Shown here: positions 1-4,324 of the stretch, in pieces
Position numbering within the stretch: the stretch's first letter is position 1
Layout: every line of letters starts with the position of its first letter
Assembly: GCA_023228725.1 (NCBI GenBank)
Contig: JALOAQ010000104.1
Location: 1 to 9,751 of the forward strand
Reading direction: 5' to 3'
DNA from: Bacteroidales bacterium
Lineage (GTDB): Bacteria; Bacteroidota; Bacteroidia; Bacteroidales; ML635J-15
Length of the DNA stretch: 9,751 nucleotides
Notes under the pieces: model-generated
Told to the model about the DNA's origin: nothing
Seen by the model: only the letters and a program-made list of their open reading frames with translations
The model's database searches: none
Made by a program: the position numbers and the translations under genes

Positions 1-13
1 GCGTTTCATTTTT

Positions 14-152
14 AACATAAATGGGGCTGTTTTAAACTATTTCATAAAATCCTATTTAACATAAATGGGGCTGTTTTAAACTATTTCATAAAATCCTATT
101 TAACATAAATGGGGCTGTTTTTCAACTATTTTATAAAATCCTATTTAACATA
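14..152. repeat. Tandem repeat array, 44-bp unit, about three copies
   Basis: Copies lie at 14-57, 58-101 and 102-146, followed by a few bases of a fourth. The first two are identical over 44 bp. The third is 45 bp and differs at the T-run after GGGGCTG and at TTCATA to TTTATA, which turns ATTTCATAAAAT into the perfect palindrome ATTTTATAAAAT. Each unit begins AACATAAATGGGGCTG. Bases 1-13 resemble a shortened unit end, so the array may continue upstream of the window. There are no unique spacers, so this is a minisatellite-like array and not CRISPR. It lies downstream of the minus-strand hutI/winged-helix genes. Function is unknown. Confidence 0.9.
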
Positions 153-184
153 ATATAAATTATATTACATTTATATTTAAAATA

Positions 185-215
185 AAACGAATCACAAAAT
201 TCTTATAATTCGTTT
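185..215 (-). terminator. Terminator-like hairpin after the winged-helix gene
   Basis: The arms AAACGAAT (185-192) and ATTCGTTT (208-215) are perfect 8-bp inverted repeats around a 15-nt AT-rich loop. Read on the minus strand, the hairpin lies about 14 nt after the stop codon of the 56-aa gene, and its 3' arm runs into a U-rich stretch (TTTTATTTT). It probably ends the hutI/winged-helix transcript. The loop is long for an intrinsic terminator, so the call is moderate. Confidence 0.5.
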
Positions 216-229
216 ATTTATAAAGGATT

Positions 230-400
230 TTACTTAGCAGTCCAATAGCATCTTTTTGGAGAAACGATTAATTCTTCTTTTTTAAGTGCATTCATTTCTT
301 TTTCTACCACTTTTTTATCTAAGCCTGTTTTTTCTGCAATTTCTCCAGCTTTCATTTCCTTTCCTTTCAAAACTTTTAAAATTAAATCTCTATTTTCCAT
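230..400 (-). CDS. Small winged-helix DNA-binding protein (56 aa)
   Basis: Translation gives 56 residues starting MENRDLILKVLKGKEMKAGE and ending with the RCYWTAK tail. Residues 16-44 read as a helix-turn-helix (KAGEIAEKTGLDKK, then a recognition helix rich in Glu and Lys). The end, ELIVSPKRCYW, fits the beta-wing seen in compact stand-alone winged-helix proteins often labelled MarR- or ArsR-like; this resemblance is from memory. Such proteins are nearly all wHTH domain and have no ligand domain. The start is the ATG at 398-400, with no Shine-Dalgarno sequence upstream, as is normal for Bacteroidota. It lies 68 nt downstream of hutI on the same strand, with no terminator or TAnnTTTG box in the gap, so co-transcription is plausible. 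Regulation of hutI by it is only a guess; no target site is visible. Confidence 0.85.
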   Translation of the reverse strand: MENRDLILKVLKGKEMKAGEIAEKTGLDKKVVEKEMNALKKEELIVSPKRCYWTAK

Positions 401-468
401 AATTTTATAATTTTATTTTTAAATAAATTTTTAATAACAACAATAAAAAATTAATAATGTTTAAATTT

Positions 469-1719
469 TCACAAAATAATTCCTCTTAAAATAACTGTAT
501 CAATTAAATCAGAACCATATGCATAAGGAAAAAACTGATATGTTGGGATTTCTGATGTAATAAAAACATTTGCAATTTTTCCTTTTGAAATACTACCAAC
601 CTTATCGCTGATTCCCATAGCGTATGCAGTATTTATTGTACTTGCATAAATTGCTTCTTCTGGCAACATTTTATAATTTACACAAGCGAAAGACATCATT
701 AGTTTCATATTTCCTGAAGGCGAAGAACCTGGATTATAATCAGAAGCAATTGCAACTGGCAGACCGGCTTTCATCATTTCTCTGGCTGGAGAATATGGCA
801 TATTTAAGAAAAATGCAGCTCCTGGCAAAATTGTTGGCATAGTTTCCGAATTTAATAATGCTTTAATTTCTTCTTCTTCTGTATATTCAATATGGTCCAC
901 TGACAAAGCGTCATATTTTACGCCAACCTGTATTCCACCTGATTTAGCCAATTCGTTAGCATGGATTTTTGGACGCATTCCGTATTTAATTCCGGCAATT
1001 AAAATTCTATCTGTTTGTTCAACAGTAAAAAAACCTTTATCACAAAAAACGTCAATAAAATCGGCTAATTCTTCTGCTGCAACCTGTGGAATCATTTCAT
1101 TAATAATTAAATCAACATATTCATCAGGTTTTTCTTTATATTCAGCTGGGAAAGCATGTGCCCCAAGAAAAGTAGATTTCACAATTAATGGACTAGTCTC
1201 TTTAATCTTTTTTATTACCCTCAACATTTTTAGCTCATCCTCAGTATTTAATCCATAACCACTTTTTATTTCAACAGCACCGGTACCTTGTGAGATAATT
1301 TCATGAACCCTTTGCATTGCTTGTTCGTAAAGTTCAGCTTCCGAAGTTTCGTGTAATAATTTTGCTGAATTTAATATGCCCCCTCCCCTTTTTGCAATCT
1401 CTTCATAACTTAAACCACGAATTTTATCACTATATTCAATTTCACGGCTCCCTGCATAAACAATATGTGTGTGGGAATCACAAAAAGAAGGAAAAACCAT
1501 CCTGCCACTTGCATCAATTTCTTGAATTGCATCTACATCACCTAATTTAGATTCTGAAAAATCCTCCATTTTACCATAATCTTCAATTAATTCTCCGTTT
1601 ATCAATAAATAAGCATTTTTTATAGTGTTTAAATTTGCCATATCAGCTCCTTTTACTAATAATCTTGCCTTATCATCAACCCCAATAAGCTCTTTTATGT
1701 TTGTTATTAAAATTTTCAT
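469..1719 (-). CDS. hutI: Imidazolonepropionase (EC 3.5.2.7)
   Basis: HutI hydrolyses 4-imidazolone-5-propionate to N-formimidoyl-L-glutamate, the third step of histidine degradation, in the cytoplasm. It is a metal-dependent amidohydrolase (TIM barrel plus a small beta-domain). The 416-aa product has the family's usual length and its signature blocks: HTH with metal ligands H83 and H85 in SHTHIVYAGSRE, RGGGI at 111-115, EIKSGYGL at 150-157, STFLGAHA at 182-189, HANELA with ligand H253, SVDHIEY with H276, and ASDYNPGSSPSGNM with D327. All expected metal and substrate residues are present, so it should be active. The ATG at 1717-1719 begins MKILITNIKEL, the normal beta-domain start. No hutH, hutU or formiminoglutamate gene is in the window, so the pathway's other steps must be encoded elsewhere. 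The small winged-helix gene follows on the same strand. Confidence 0.97.
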   Translation of the reverse strand: MKILITNIKELIGVDDKARLLVKGADMANLNTIKNAYLLINGELIEDYGKMEDFSESKLGDVDAIQEIDASGRMVFPSFCDSHTHIVYAGSREIEYSDKIRGLSYEEIAKRGGGILNSAKLLHETSEAELYEQAMQRVHEIISQGTGAVEIKSGYGLNTEDELKMLRVIKKIKETSPLIVKSTFLGAHAFPAEYKEKPDEYVDLIINEMIPQVAAEELADFIDVFCDKGFFTVEQTDRILIAGIKYGMRPKIHANELAKSGGIQVGVKYDALSVDHIEYTEEEEIKALLNSETMPTILPGAAFFLNMPYSPAREMMKAGLPVAIASDYNPGSSPSGNMKLMMSFACVNYKMLPEEAIYASTINTAYAMGISDKVGSISKGKIANVFITSEIPTYQFFPYAYGSDLIDTVILRGIIL

Positions 1720-1742
1720 ATCCTATTCAATTTATTTTACTA

Positions 1743-1773
1743 CAAAATAAACACTTTTCTAAGATTTTTGCAA
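1743..1773 (-). promoter_or_regulatory. Possible Bacteroidota-type promoter for hutI
   Basis: On the minus strand, TTATTTTG (plus-strand CAAAATAA, 1743-1750) matches the -7 box TAnnTTTG at all but one position. A TTG (plus CAA, 1771-1773) lies 20 nt upstream at the expected -33 position. The start codon is 24 nt further down. The -7 box is imperfect, so confidence is low. Confidence 0.3.
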
Positions 1774-1837
1774 GTAAAAAATTATTTTCTTAAAAAAATA
1801 AAGAAAAAACTTGAATTTAATGTGATTTTTTGACTTT

Positions 1838-1853
1838 TGGCATAGTTTTTGCT
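1838..1853 (+). promoter_or_regulatory. Sigma-54 (RpoN) type -24/-12 promoter
   Basis: TGGCATAGTTTTTGCT matches the consensus TGGCACrnnnnTTGCw at every defined position but one (C to T). The invariant GG (1839-1840) and GC (1851-1852) are separated by the obligatory 10 nt. Transcription would start near 1864, just upstream of the first copy of the 30-nt hairpin sequence. No ORF follows within several hundred bases, so the likely product is a noncoding RNA or a very long leader. No sigma-54 activator gene is in the window and no enhancer site was recognised. Confidence 0.55.
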
Positions 1854-1879
1854 ACTTTTCATATTAAATTAACATTACG

Positions 1880-1909
1880 GGAGCATAAGCCTGAAAAGAT
1901 GGCAGCTCA
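1880..1909 (+). repeat. 30-nt direct repeat with hairpin, copy 1
   Basis: This 30-nt sequence begins GGAGCATAAGCCTG and ends GGCAGCTCA, and it is identical to 2194-2223. It folds as GAGC/GCTC (outer stem), an asymmetric internal loop (ATAA opposite A), GCC/GGC (inner stem) and a 9-nt A-rich loop. The surrounding sequence of the two copies is not alike in primary sequence. Confidence 0.9.
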
Positions 1910-1941
1910 TTAAGAAATACCAATTCGGTATTAGATTTAGC

Positions 1942-1962
1942 AACTGCAAAAAGCAGTTTTTT
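1942..1962 (+). terminator. Intrinsic terminator of the predicted small RNA
   Basis: A 6-bp stem AACTGC (1942-1947) / GCAGTT (1953-1958) with an AAAAA loop runs directly into a T-tract (1957-1962). This is a compact rho-independent terminator on the plus strand. Confidence 0.65.
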
Positions 1963-2073
1963 CCAATTAAATTTTTCAATCAACAGTAGATTAGTGTATC
2001 TACTAGTTTGCGTTCTTTGACCGTCTTACAGGCAACATTTCGGGCAGTGAAAAAATGGAGATGTTGTTATACC

Positions 2074-2119
2074 AATGAAATTATCAATTCTGTAAAAACA
2101 CAAAATTGATAATTTCATT
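2074..2119. repeat. 16-bp perfect inverted repeat
   Basis: The left arm AATGAAATTATCAATT (2074-2089) and the right arm (2104-2119) are exact reverse complements across a 14-nt loop. Inside the loop TGT (2091-2093) can also pair with ACA (2098-2100). It is followed on the plus strand by TAAAACAT and not a strong T-run, so it is less likely a simple terminator. It could be a structured RNA segment, a protein-binding palindrome, or the remains of a small mobile element. Confidence 0.75.
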
Positions 2120-2193
2120 TAAAACATAAATTGTAAAAACAAATATTTAAAAATTAAAATTATTATTTAAACAGTTTCAACTTTTATTTTATT

Positions 2194-2223
2194 GGAGCAT
2201 AAGCCTGAAAAGATGGCAGCTCA
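2194..2223 (+). repeat. 30-nt direct repeat with hairpin, copy 2
   Basis: This is an exact match to 1880-1909, 314 nt downstream in the same orientation. The identity stops on both sides: copy 1 is followed by TTAAG and copy 2 by AACTAA. Confidence 0.9.
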
Positions 2224-2269
2224 AACTAATTATGCCAAAAGGCATACAATAAAAAACATAGTTTTTTTT
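2194..2269 (+). ncRNA. Second copy of the two-hairpin RNA element
   Basis: The exact 30-nt hairpin sequence (2194-2223) is followed 7 nt later by a second hairpin TATGCC-AAAA-GGCATA (2231-2246). This sits in the same place as AATACC/GGTATT in copy 1 but has different base pairs. A weak A/T hairpin AAAAAAC/GTTTTTT with a T8 run (2251-2269) may end a transcript. No promoter is evident directly upstream, so this copy may be part of the leader of the gene starting at 2348, 79 nt after its end, or an independent RNA. Confidence 0.4.
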
Positions 2270-2347
2270 ATTTAAAAATTACTGAAAGTGGTAATTTGCA
2301 TGAGTTTGATATGAAGAATTTTAATGTTTTATTTAATAATTGCTTTT

Positions 2348-2830
2348 ATGAATCATAAAAAAAATAATTATTTCGGGATTAAAGAATTTGCTTTAAGTTC
2401 AATAGACGAGAACTTAAAATATACGTTAAGTAAACTTCTTTGCTTATCACCTAGTGTCTCTAGTATAGAAGCTAGACAAATGGCTTTAGAAACAAACACA
2501 GATAAAAAAGCAGAGCTTTTAATTCAAGAACTAGAAATCAAAATTAAGAAAACCGACAAAATTTTACTTGAAATGAAAGTGATTTGTGCTTCTGAAGAAT
2601 GGATTAGTAAAAATGGACCTTTAACATTGTTAGAGCTTTTTGATTTGCGAGACTATTATACATTTAGTGTAAGAAGTTTTGTAAACAAACTTCTAGCAAA
2701 ATTTGATAAAATTCAGTTCAAAAACAAAGAACACGTAATGTTTCTGTTAAAAGAATATCATTTGTTTATTGATGAGGAATACTGGGACATAATATTAGAT
2801 AAATATTTAGACTTAAATGTGGTAGCCTAA
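2348..2830 (+). CDS. Uncharacterised protein, first of two tandem paralogs (160 aa)
   Basis: I do not recognise this family. The reading frame opens 24 nt earlier at 2324, but the start at 2348 (MNHKKNNYFG) is preferred because residues 5-8 (KNNY), G10, F14, S17 and IDE (19-21) then align at identical positions with the next gene's product. The protein is soluble, mostly alpha-helical in composition, and has no signal peptide, membrane segment or recognisable catalytic motif. Shared landmarks with its paralog are KNNY-G at the N-terminus, the TN-(D/N)-K-A stretch near 50, a Trp followed by an NG (EEWISKNG) in the middle, and a C-terminal KIxFxNK...EY...EExWDxxLDxYLD block. It lies downstream of the duplicated RNA element and ends at a strong terminator 31 nt after the stop. 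No clear TAnnTTTG promoter box is seen; TGAGTTTG at 2301-2308 is one base off. Confidence 0.8.
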   Translation: MNHKKNNYFGIKEFALSSIDENLKYTLSKLLCLSPSVSSIEARQMALETNTDKKAELLIQELEIKIKKTDKILLEMKVICASEEWISKNGPLTLLELFDLRDYYTFSVRSFVNKLLAKFDKIQFKNKEHVMFLLKEYHLFIDEEYWDIILDKYLDLNVVA

Positions 2831-2861
2831 TTGCAACACAAATTAGTTCTTAAAACATTAC

Positions 2862-2892
2862 AAAGGCTGAAAAAAACTTCAGCCTTTTTTTT
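2862..2892 (+). terminator. Strong intrinsic terminator between the two paralogs
   Basis: A 10-bp perfect stem AAAGGCTGAA (2862-2871) / TTCAGCCTTT (2878-2887) with a 6-nt loop is followed by an uninterrupted T-run to 2892. It should end transcription of the first paralog, which implies that the second paralog needs its own promoter or readthrough. Confidence 0.9.
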
Positions 2893-2922
2893 ATTTAGTT
2901 TAATAATTTAAAATTAGAATAA

Positions 2923-3414
2923 ATGACAATAAGAAAAAACAATTATTATGGATTATCAGGGTTTTACTACTCTGAAATCGACGAAGATTTAAAAAAAGAA
3001 TTAAGTATGTTATTGTTTGTAGCACCACAAATCGGTTGTGCTAAAGCCAAAGAAATTGCAGACCACACAAACAGCAACGAAAAAGCATTGAGTTTAATTA
3101 AAAAAATATCTCAAAGTATTTCTGCTTATAGAATTGCAACTTTTGAAGAAGCTATTATTTTAAAAGCAAAAAATTGGTTAGAGATTAACGGCTTGGTTTT
3201 ACTTACTGAAATCATGGAATTAGGTTTATTCGACAATGATTATTTTGATGATTGGGAATCCTATCCTGAATATTTAGTGAAAAAAATCAATAAGATTAAA
3301 TTTCAAAATAAATCTCAGATTATTGATTTTTCTGAAGAATATGAAGAGTATATTTCAGAAGAAGCTTGGGATTTGCTTCTAGATGCTTATTTAGATTATG
3401 AAAAATCATATTAA
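2923..3414 (+). CDS. Uncharacterised protein, second of two tandem paralogs (163 aa)
   Basis: The family is not recognised. It aligns with the preceding product over its whole length; by eye roughly 35-40% of residues match in the N- and C-terminal thirds, and the middle is more variable (a DNDYFDDWESYPE insertion-like acidic stretch near residues 104-117). The shared C-terminal block here reads KIKFQNK, EEYEEY, then SEEAWDLLLDAYLDY. There is no signal peptide or transmembrane segment and no nuclease or ATPase motif. The start ATG at 2923 is only 30 nt past the terminator of the previous gene, in an A/T-only spacer without an obvious TAnnTTTG box. The pair is an old tandem duplication, since nucleotide similarity is low. 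Possible roles range from immunity-type partner proteins to regulators; nothing in the sequence decides this. Confidence 0.85.
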   Translation: MTIRKNNYYGLSGFYYSEIDEDLKKELSMLLFVAPQIGCAKAKEIADHTNSNEKALSLIKKISQSISAYRIATFEEAIILKAKNWLEINGLVLLTEIMELGLFDNDYFDDWESYPEYLVKKINKIKFQNKSQIIDFSEEYEEYISEEAWDLLLDAYLDYEKSY

Positions 3415-3448
3415 AAATAAAATTTCAACAAGTTTTGCAAAAAAATAT

Positions 3449-3480
3449 TTTGTTTTTTAAAAATTATCTTATTATCTTTG
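3449..3480 (+). promoter_or_regulatory. Bacteroidota-type promoter for the 6S-like RNA
   Basis: TTTG (3449-3452) and TATCTTTG (3473-3480) are a perfect -33/-7 pair for the Bacteroidota housekeeping sigma factor, 20 nt apart. The predicted start is near 3485, which is where the closing stem of the following RNA begins. Confidence 0.7.
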
Positions 3481-3484
3481 TATT

Positions 3485-3646
3485 TGAAAGTTTCTTGGTT
3501 AGTAAGCTATAGACCTCTTATTCCCTGTGTTTCTGTGTAAGAGGAAGCATAATAGAGAATAGTCGCAGGAACTATTTTGAGTGGTTAGCTGACTCAAATT
3601 TTCTAAAAGAGCAGTTATATTTTTGTAATTGCTCTTTATTTTTTTT
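3485..3646 (+). ncRNA. Stand-alone structured RNA, 6S-like candidate
   Basis: About 160 nt lie between a perfect -33/-7 promoter and an intrinsic terminator, with no ORF. A rod can be drawn. Its closing stem is GAAAGTTT (3486-3493) with AAATTTTC (3596-3603). A second stem pairs AGCTA (3505-3509) with TAGCT (3586-3590), flanked by GT/AC and ACC/GGT. Then comes an asymmetric bubble, the stem CCTGTG (3524-3529) / CGCAGG (3564-3569), and a weak apical hairpin. A rod with a large central bubble is the hallmark of 6S RNA, the sigma-70 holoenzyme decoy; Bacteroidota have a described form (6S-Flavo). Competing local hairpins exist, CCTCTTA/TAAGAGG and AATAGT/ACTATT. Identification rests on architecture and size, not on a remembered consensus. 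Confidence 0.5.
3608..3646 (+). terminator. Terminator of the 6S-like RNA, probably bidirectional
   Basis: An 11-bp stem AGAGCAGTTAT (3608-3618) / GTAATTGCTCT (3625-3635), with two G-U pairs at the loop side, is followed by a T-rich tail that overlaps the last codons (Lys-Lys-stop) of the convergent gene. Read on the minus strand, the same stem is followed by TTTTAGAAAATTT, so it may also terminate the nuclease-like gene. Confidence 0.8.
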
Positions 3647-4046
3647 GCCATAATAATTTTTTTTTGATTAATGGATTCGAATATCTTGGTTGTGCAGTTT
3701 TAACTTCCCAAAAGATTTTCTTAAAACTGTGGTTTAAATCTATTGCGGCCACTTTTGCCATTCTTTCATTATAAATTACAAGCAAAAGCGAATTATTAGT
3801 TCCTTGTCTTATTTGATTAAAATTAGTAACAATAAATTTTACAAAATCAACAGCATTTATTCCTAATTGCTCTAATTCTTTTTTGTGCTTTTTATTTATA
3901 TGTCTAACATGATTTTTAGATATGTATATGTCTGCACATTTAACACCTATGCTTTTTGCTACACTAAGTTTTAACCTACCTACTTTTTGGTAAAGCTCCA
4001 ACCAGTGTAAATCCTTGCTATCCTCTGTTTTTTTTGTTTTTGCCAT
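3636..4046 (-). CDS. Small BECR/PBECR-like nuclease-domain protein (136 aa), candidate
   Basis: The product has a charged N-terminus followed by a compact alpha+beta domain. Its features resemble the phage Barnase-EndoU-ColicinE5/D-RelE-like (PBECR) nuclease group: a His-rich helix, KNHVRHINKKHKKEL (H46, H49, H54), then DFVKFIVTNFNQIRQG (67-82), a beta strand NSLLLVIYN (85-93), a second strand KVAAIDLN (98-105), and FWEVKTAQPRYSNPL (112-126). Conserved His, Arg, Thr and Glu residues could form the RNase-type active site of that fold. This is recognition of pattern and strand order from memory and is not certain. Such domains occur as parts of phage polyvalent proteins or as toxins; here it stands alone with no signal peptide and no adjacent same-strand partner gene. 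It converges on the 6S-like RNA and is divergent from clpC. Confidence 0.55.
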   Translation of the reverse strand: MAKTKKTEDSKDLHWLELYQKVGRLKLSVAKSIGVKCADIYISKNHVRHINKKHKKELEQLGINAVDFVKFIVTNFNQIRQGTNNSLLLVIYNERMAKVAAIDLNHSFKKIFWEVKTAQPRYSNPLIKKKLLWQKK

Positions 4047-4120
4047 TTATCTAACTCGCTAAATATCAATCAAATAAATCATTATTTTTATTTGTTTAAG
4101 ATTAATTTTTTCTTTATTCG

Positions 4121-4128
4121 CAAAATTA
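4121..4128 (-). promoter_or_regulatory. -7 promoter box for the nuclease-like gene
   Basis: On the minus strand this reads TAATTTTG, a full match to TAnnTTTG. Transcription would begin about 70 nt upstream of the start codon at 4046. A clear -33 TTTG is lacking. Confidence 0.4.
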
Positions 4129-4199
4129 AGTTATAATTTAAAATAAAAAAAGCTATATTTATTAAAGTGGACAGTTTTCGATTATTATATACACTAATA

Positions 4200-4252
4200 T
4201 TTTAAAACTAATACTTATTCATAAATTATAGCTTATAAGTTTTAAAACTAAT
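4200..4252. promoter_or_regulatory. Direct and inverted repeats upstream of clpC
   Basis: TTTTAAAACTAAT occurs exactly twice, at 4200-4212 and 4240-4252, 40 bp apart (nearly four helical turns). Between the copies an inverted pair ACTTAT (4213-4218) / ATAAGT (4235-4240) abuts both repeats. The right copy covers the expected -33 region of the clpC promoter. The arrangement looks like an operator for a dimeric regulator, but AT-rich spacer can produce such repeats by chance. Confidence 0.4.
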
Positions 4253-4264
4253 TTTATTTTTAAC

Positions 4265-4272
4265 TATATTTG
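4265..4272 (+). promoter_or_regulatory. -7 promoter box for clpC
   Basis: TATATTTG matches TAnnTTTG fully. The predicted start lies near 4277, giving a leader of about 48 nt before the clpC ATG. The -33 region has TTTT in place of TTTG, so the promoter may be weak or activator-dependent. Confidence 0.45.
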
Positions 4273-4324
4273 CAAAATATTAATTAAAATTTATAGTTTA
4301 TATTAAAATATAAATATTGTATTT

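Larger units (their letters stand above)
1864..1962 (+). ncRNA. Predicted small RNA, about 100 nt, sigma-54 driven
   Basis: The boundaries are inferred from the -24/-12 promoter and a classic intrinsic terminator at 1942-1962. Three hairpins follow in order. The first is GAGC/GCTC enclosing GCC/GGC (1881-1908). The second is AATACC-AATTC-GGTATT (1916-1932). The third is the terminator stem AACTGC-AAAAA-GCAGTT, followed by a run of T. There is no start codon with a meaningful frame. The first two hairpins recur as a unit around 2194-2246. I do not recognise the RNA as a known riboswitch or small RNA class. Transcription could also read past the terminator toward the gene at 2348. Confidence 0.45.
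1720..2347. other. 628-nt gene-free region with several structured elements
   Basis: No credible protein-coding frame is seen here on either strand between hutI and the first paralog gene. The stretch holds a sigma-54-type promoter (1838-1853), a 30-nt sequence present twice (1880-1909, 2194-2223), several hairpins (1916-1932, 1942-1958, 1985-2004, 2074-2119, 2231-2246, 2251-2267) and a shorter complementary pair CAACAT/ATGTTG (2033-2038, 2061-2066). The density of paired sequence in such AT-rich DNA suggests noncoding RNA or leader function and not plain spacer. These parts are listed separately. Confidence 0.7.

Noticed and set aside
14..152. Tandem repeats considered as a CRISPR array
   Set aside because: The whole 44-bp period is repeated with no unique spacers, and no cas gene is in the window.
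624..842. Plus-strand ORFs at 624-842 and 1317-1550
   Set aside because: Both are antisense to hutI, which has all its conserved motifs in frame; their translations are of low complexity and match nothing.
1864..2119. Retron or group II intron RNA
   Set aside because: There is no reverse transcriptase gene in the window and no recognisable domain V or msr/msd layout.
2324..2347. Earlier start codon for the first paralog gene (adds MFYLIIAF)
   Set aside because: Alignment with the second paralog begins exactly at the later ATG, and the extra residues have no counterpart.
3671..3685. GATTCGAAT resembling a tRNA T-loop
   Set aside because: It lies inside the nuclease-like gene and no acceptor or anticodon stem can be placed around it.
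3485..4046. Type III toxin-antitoxin pair (RNA antitoxin plus nuclease toxin)
   Set aside because: Type III antitoxin RNAs are tandem repeats upstream of and co-directional with the toxin; here the RNA is convergent and has no internal repeats.
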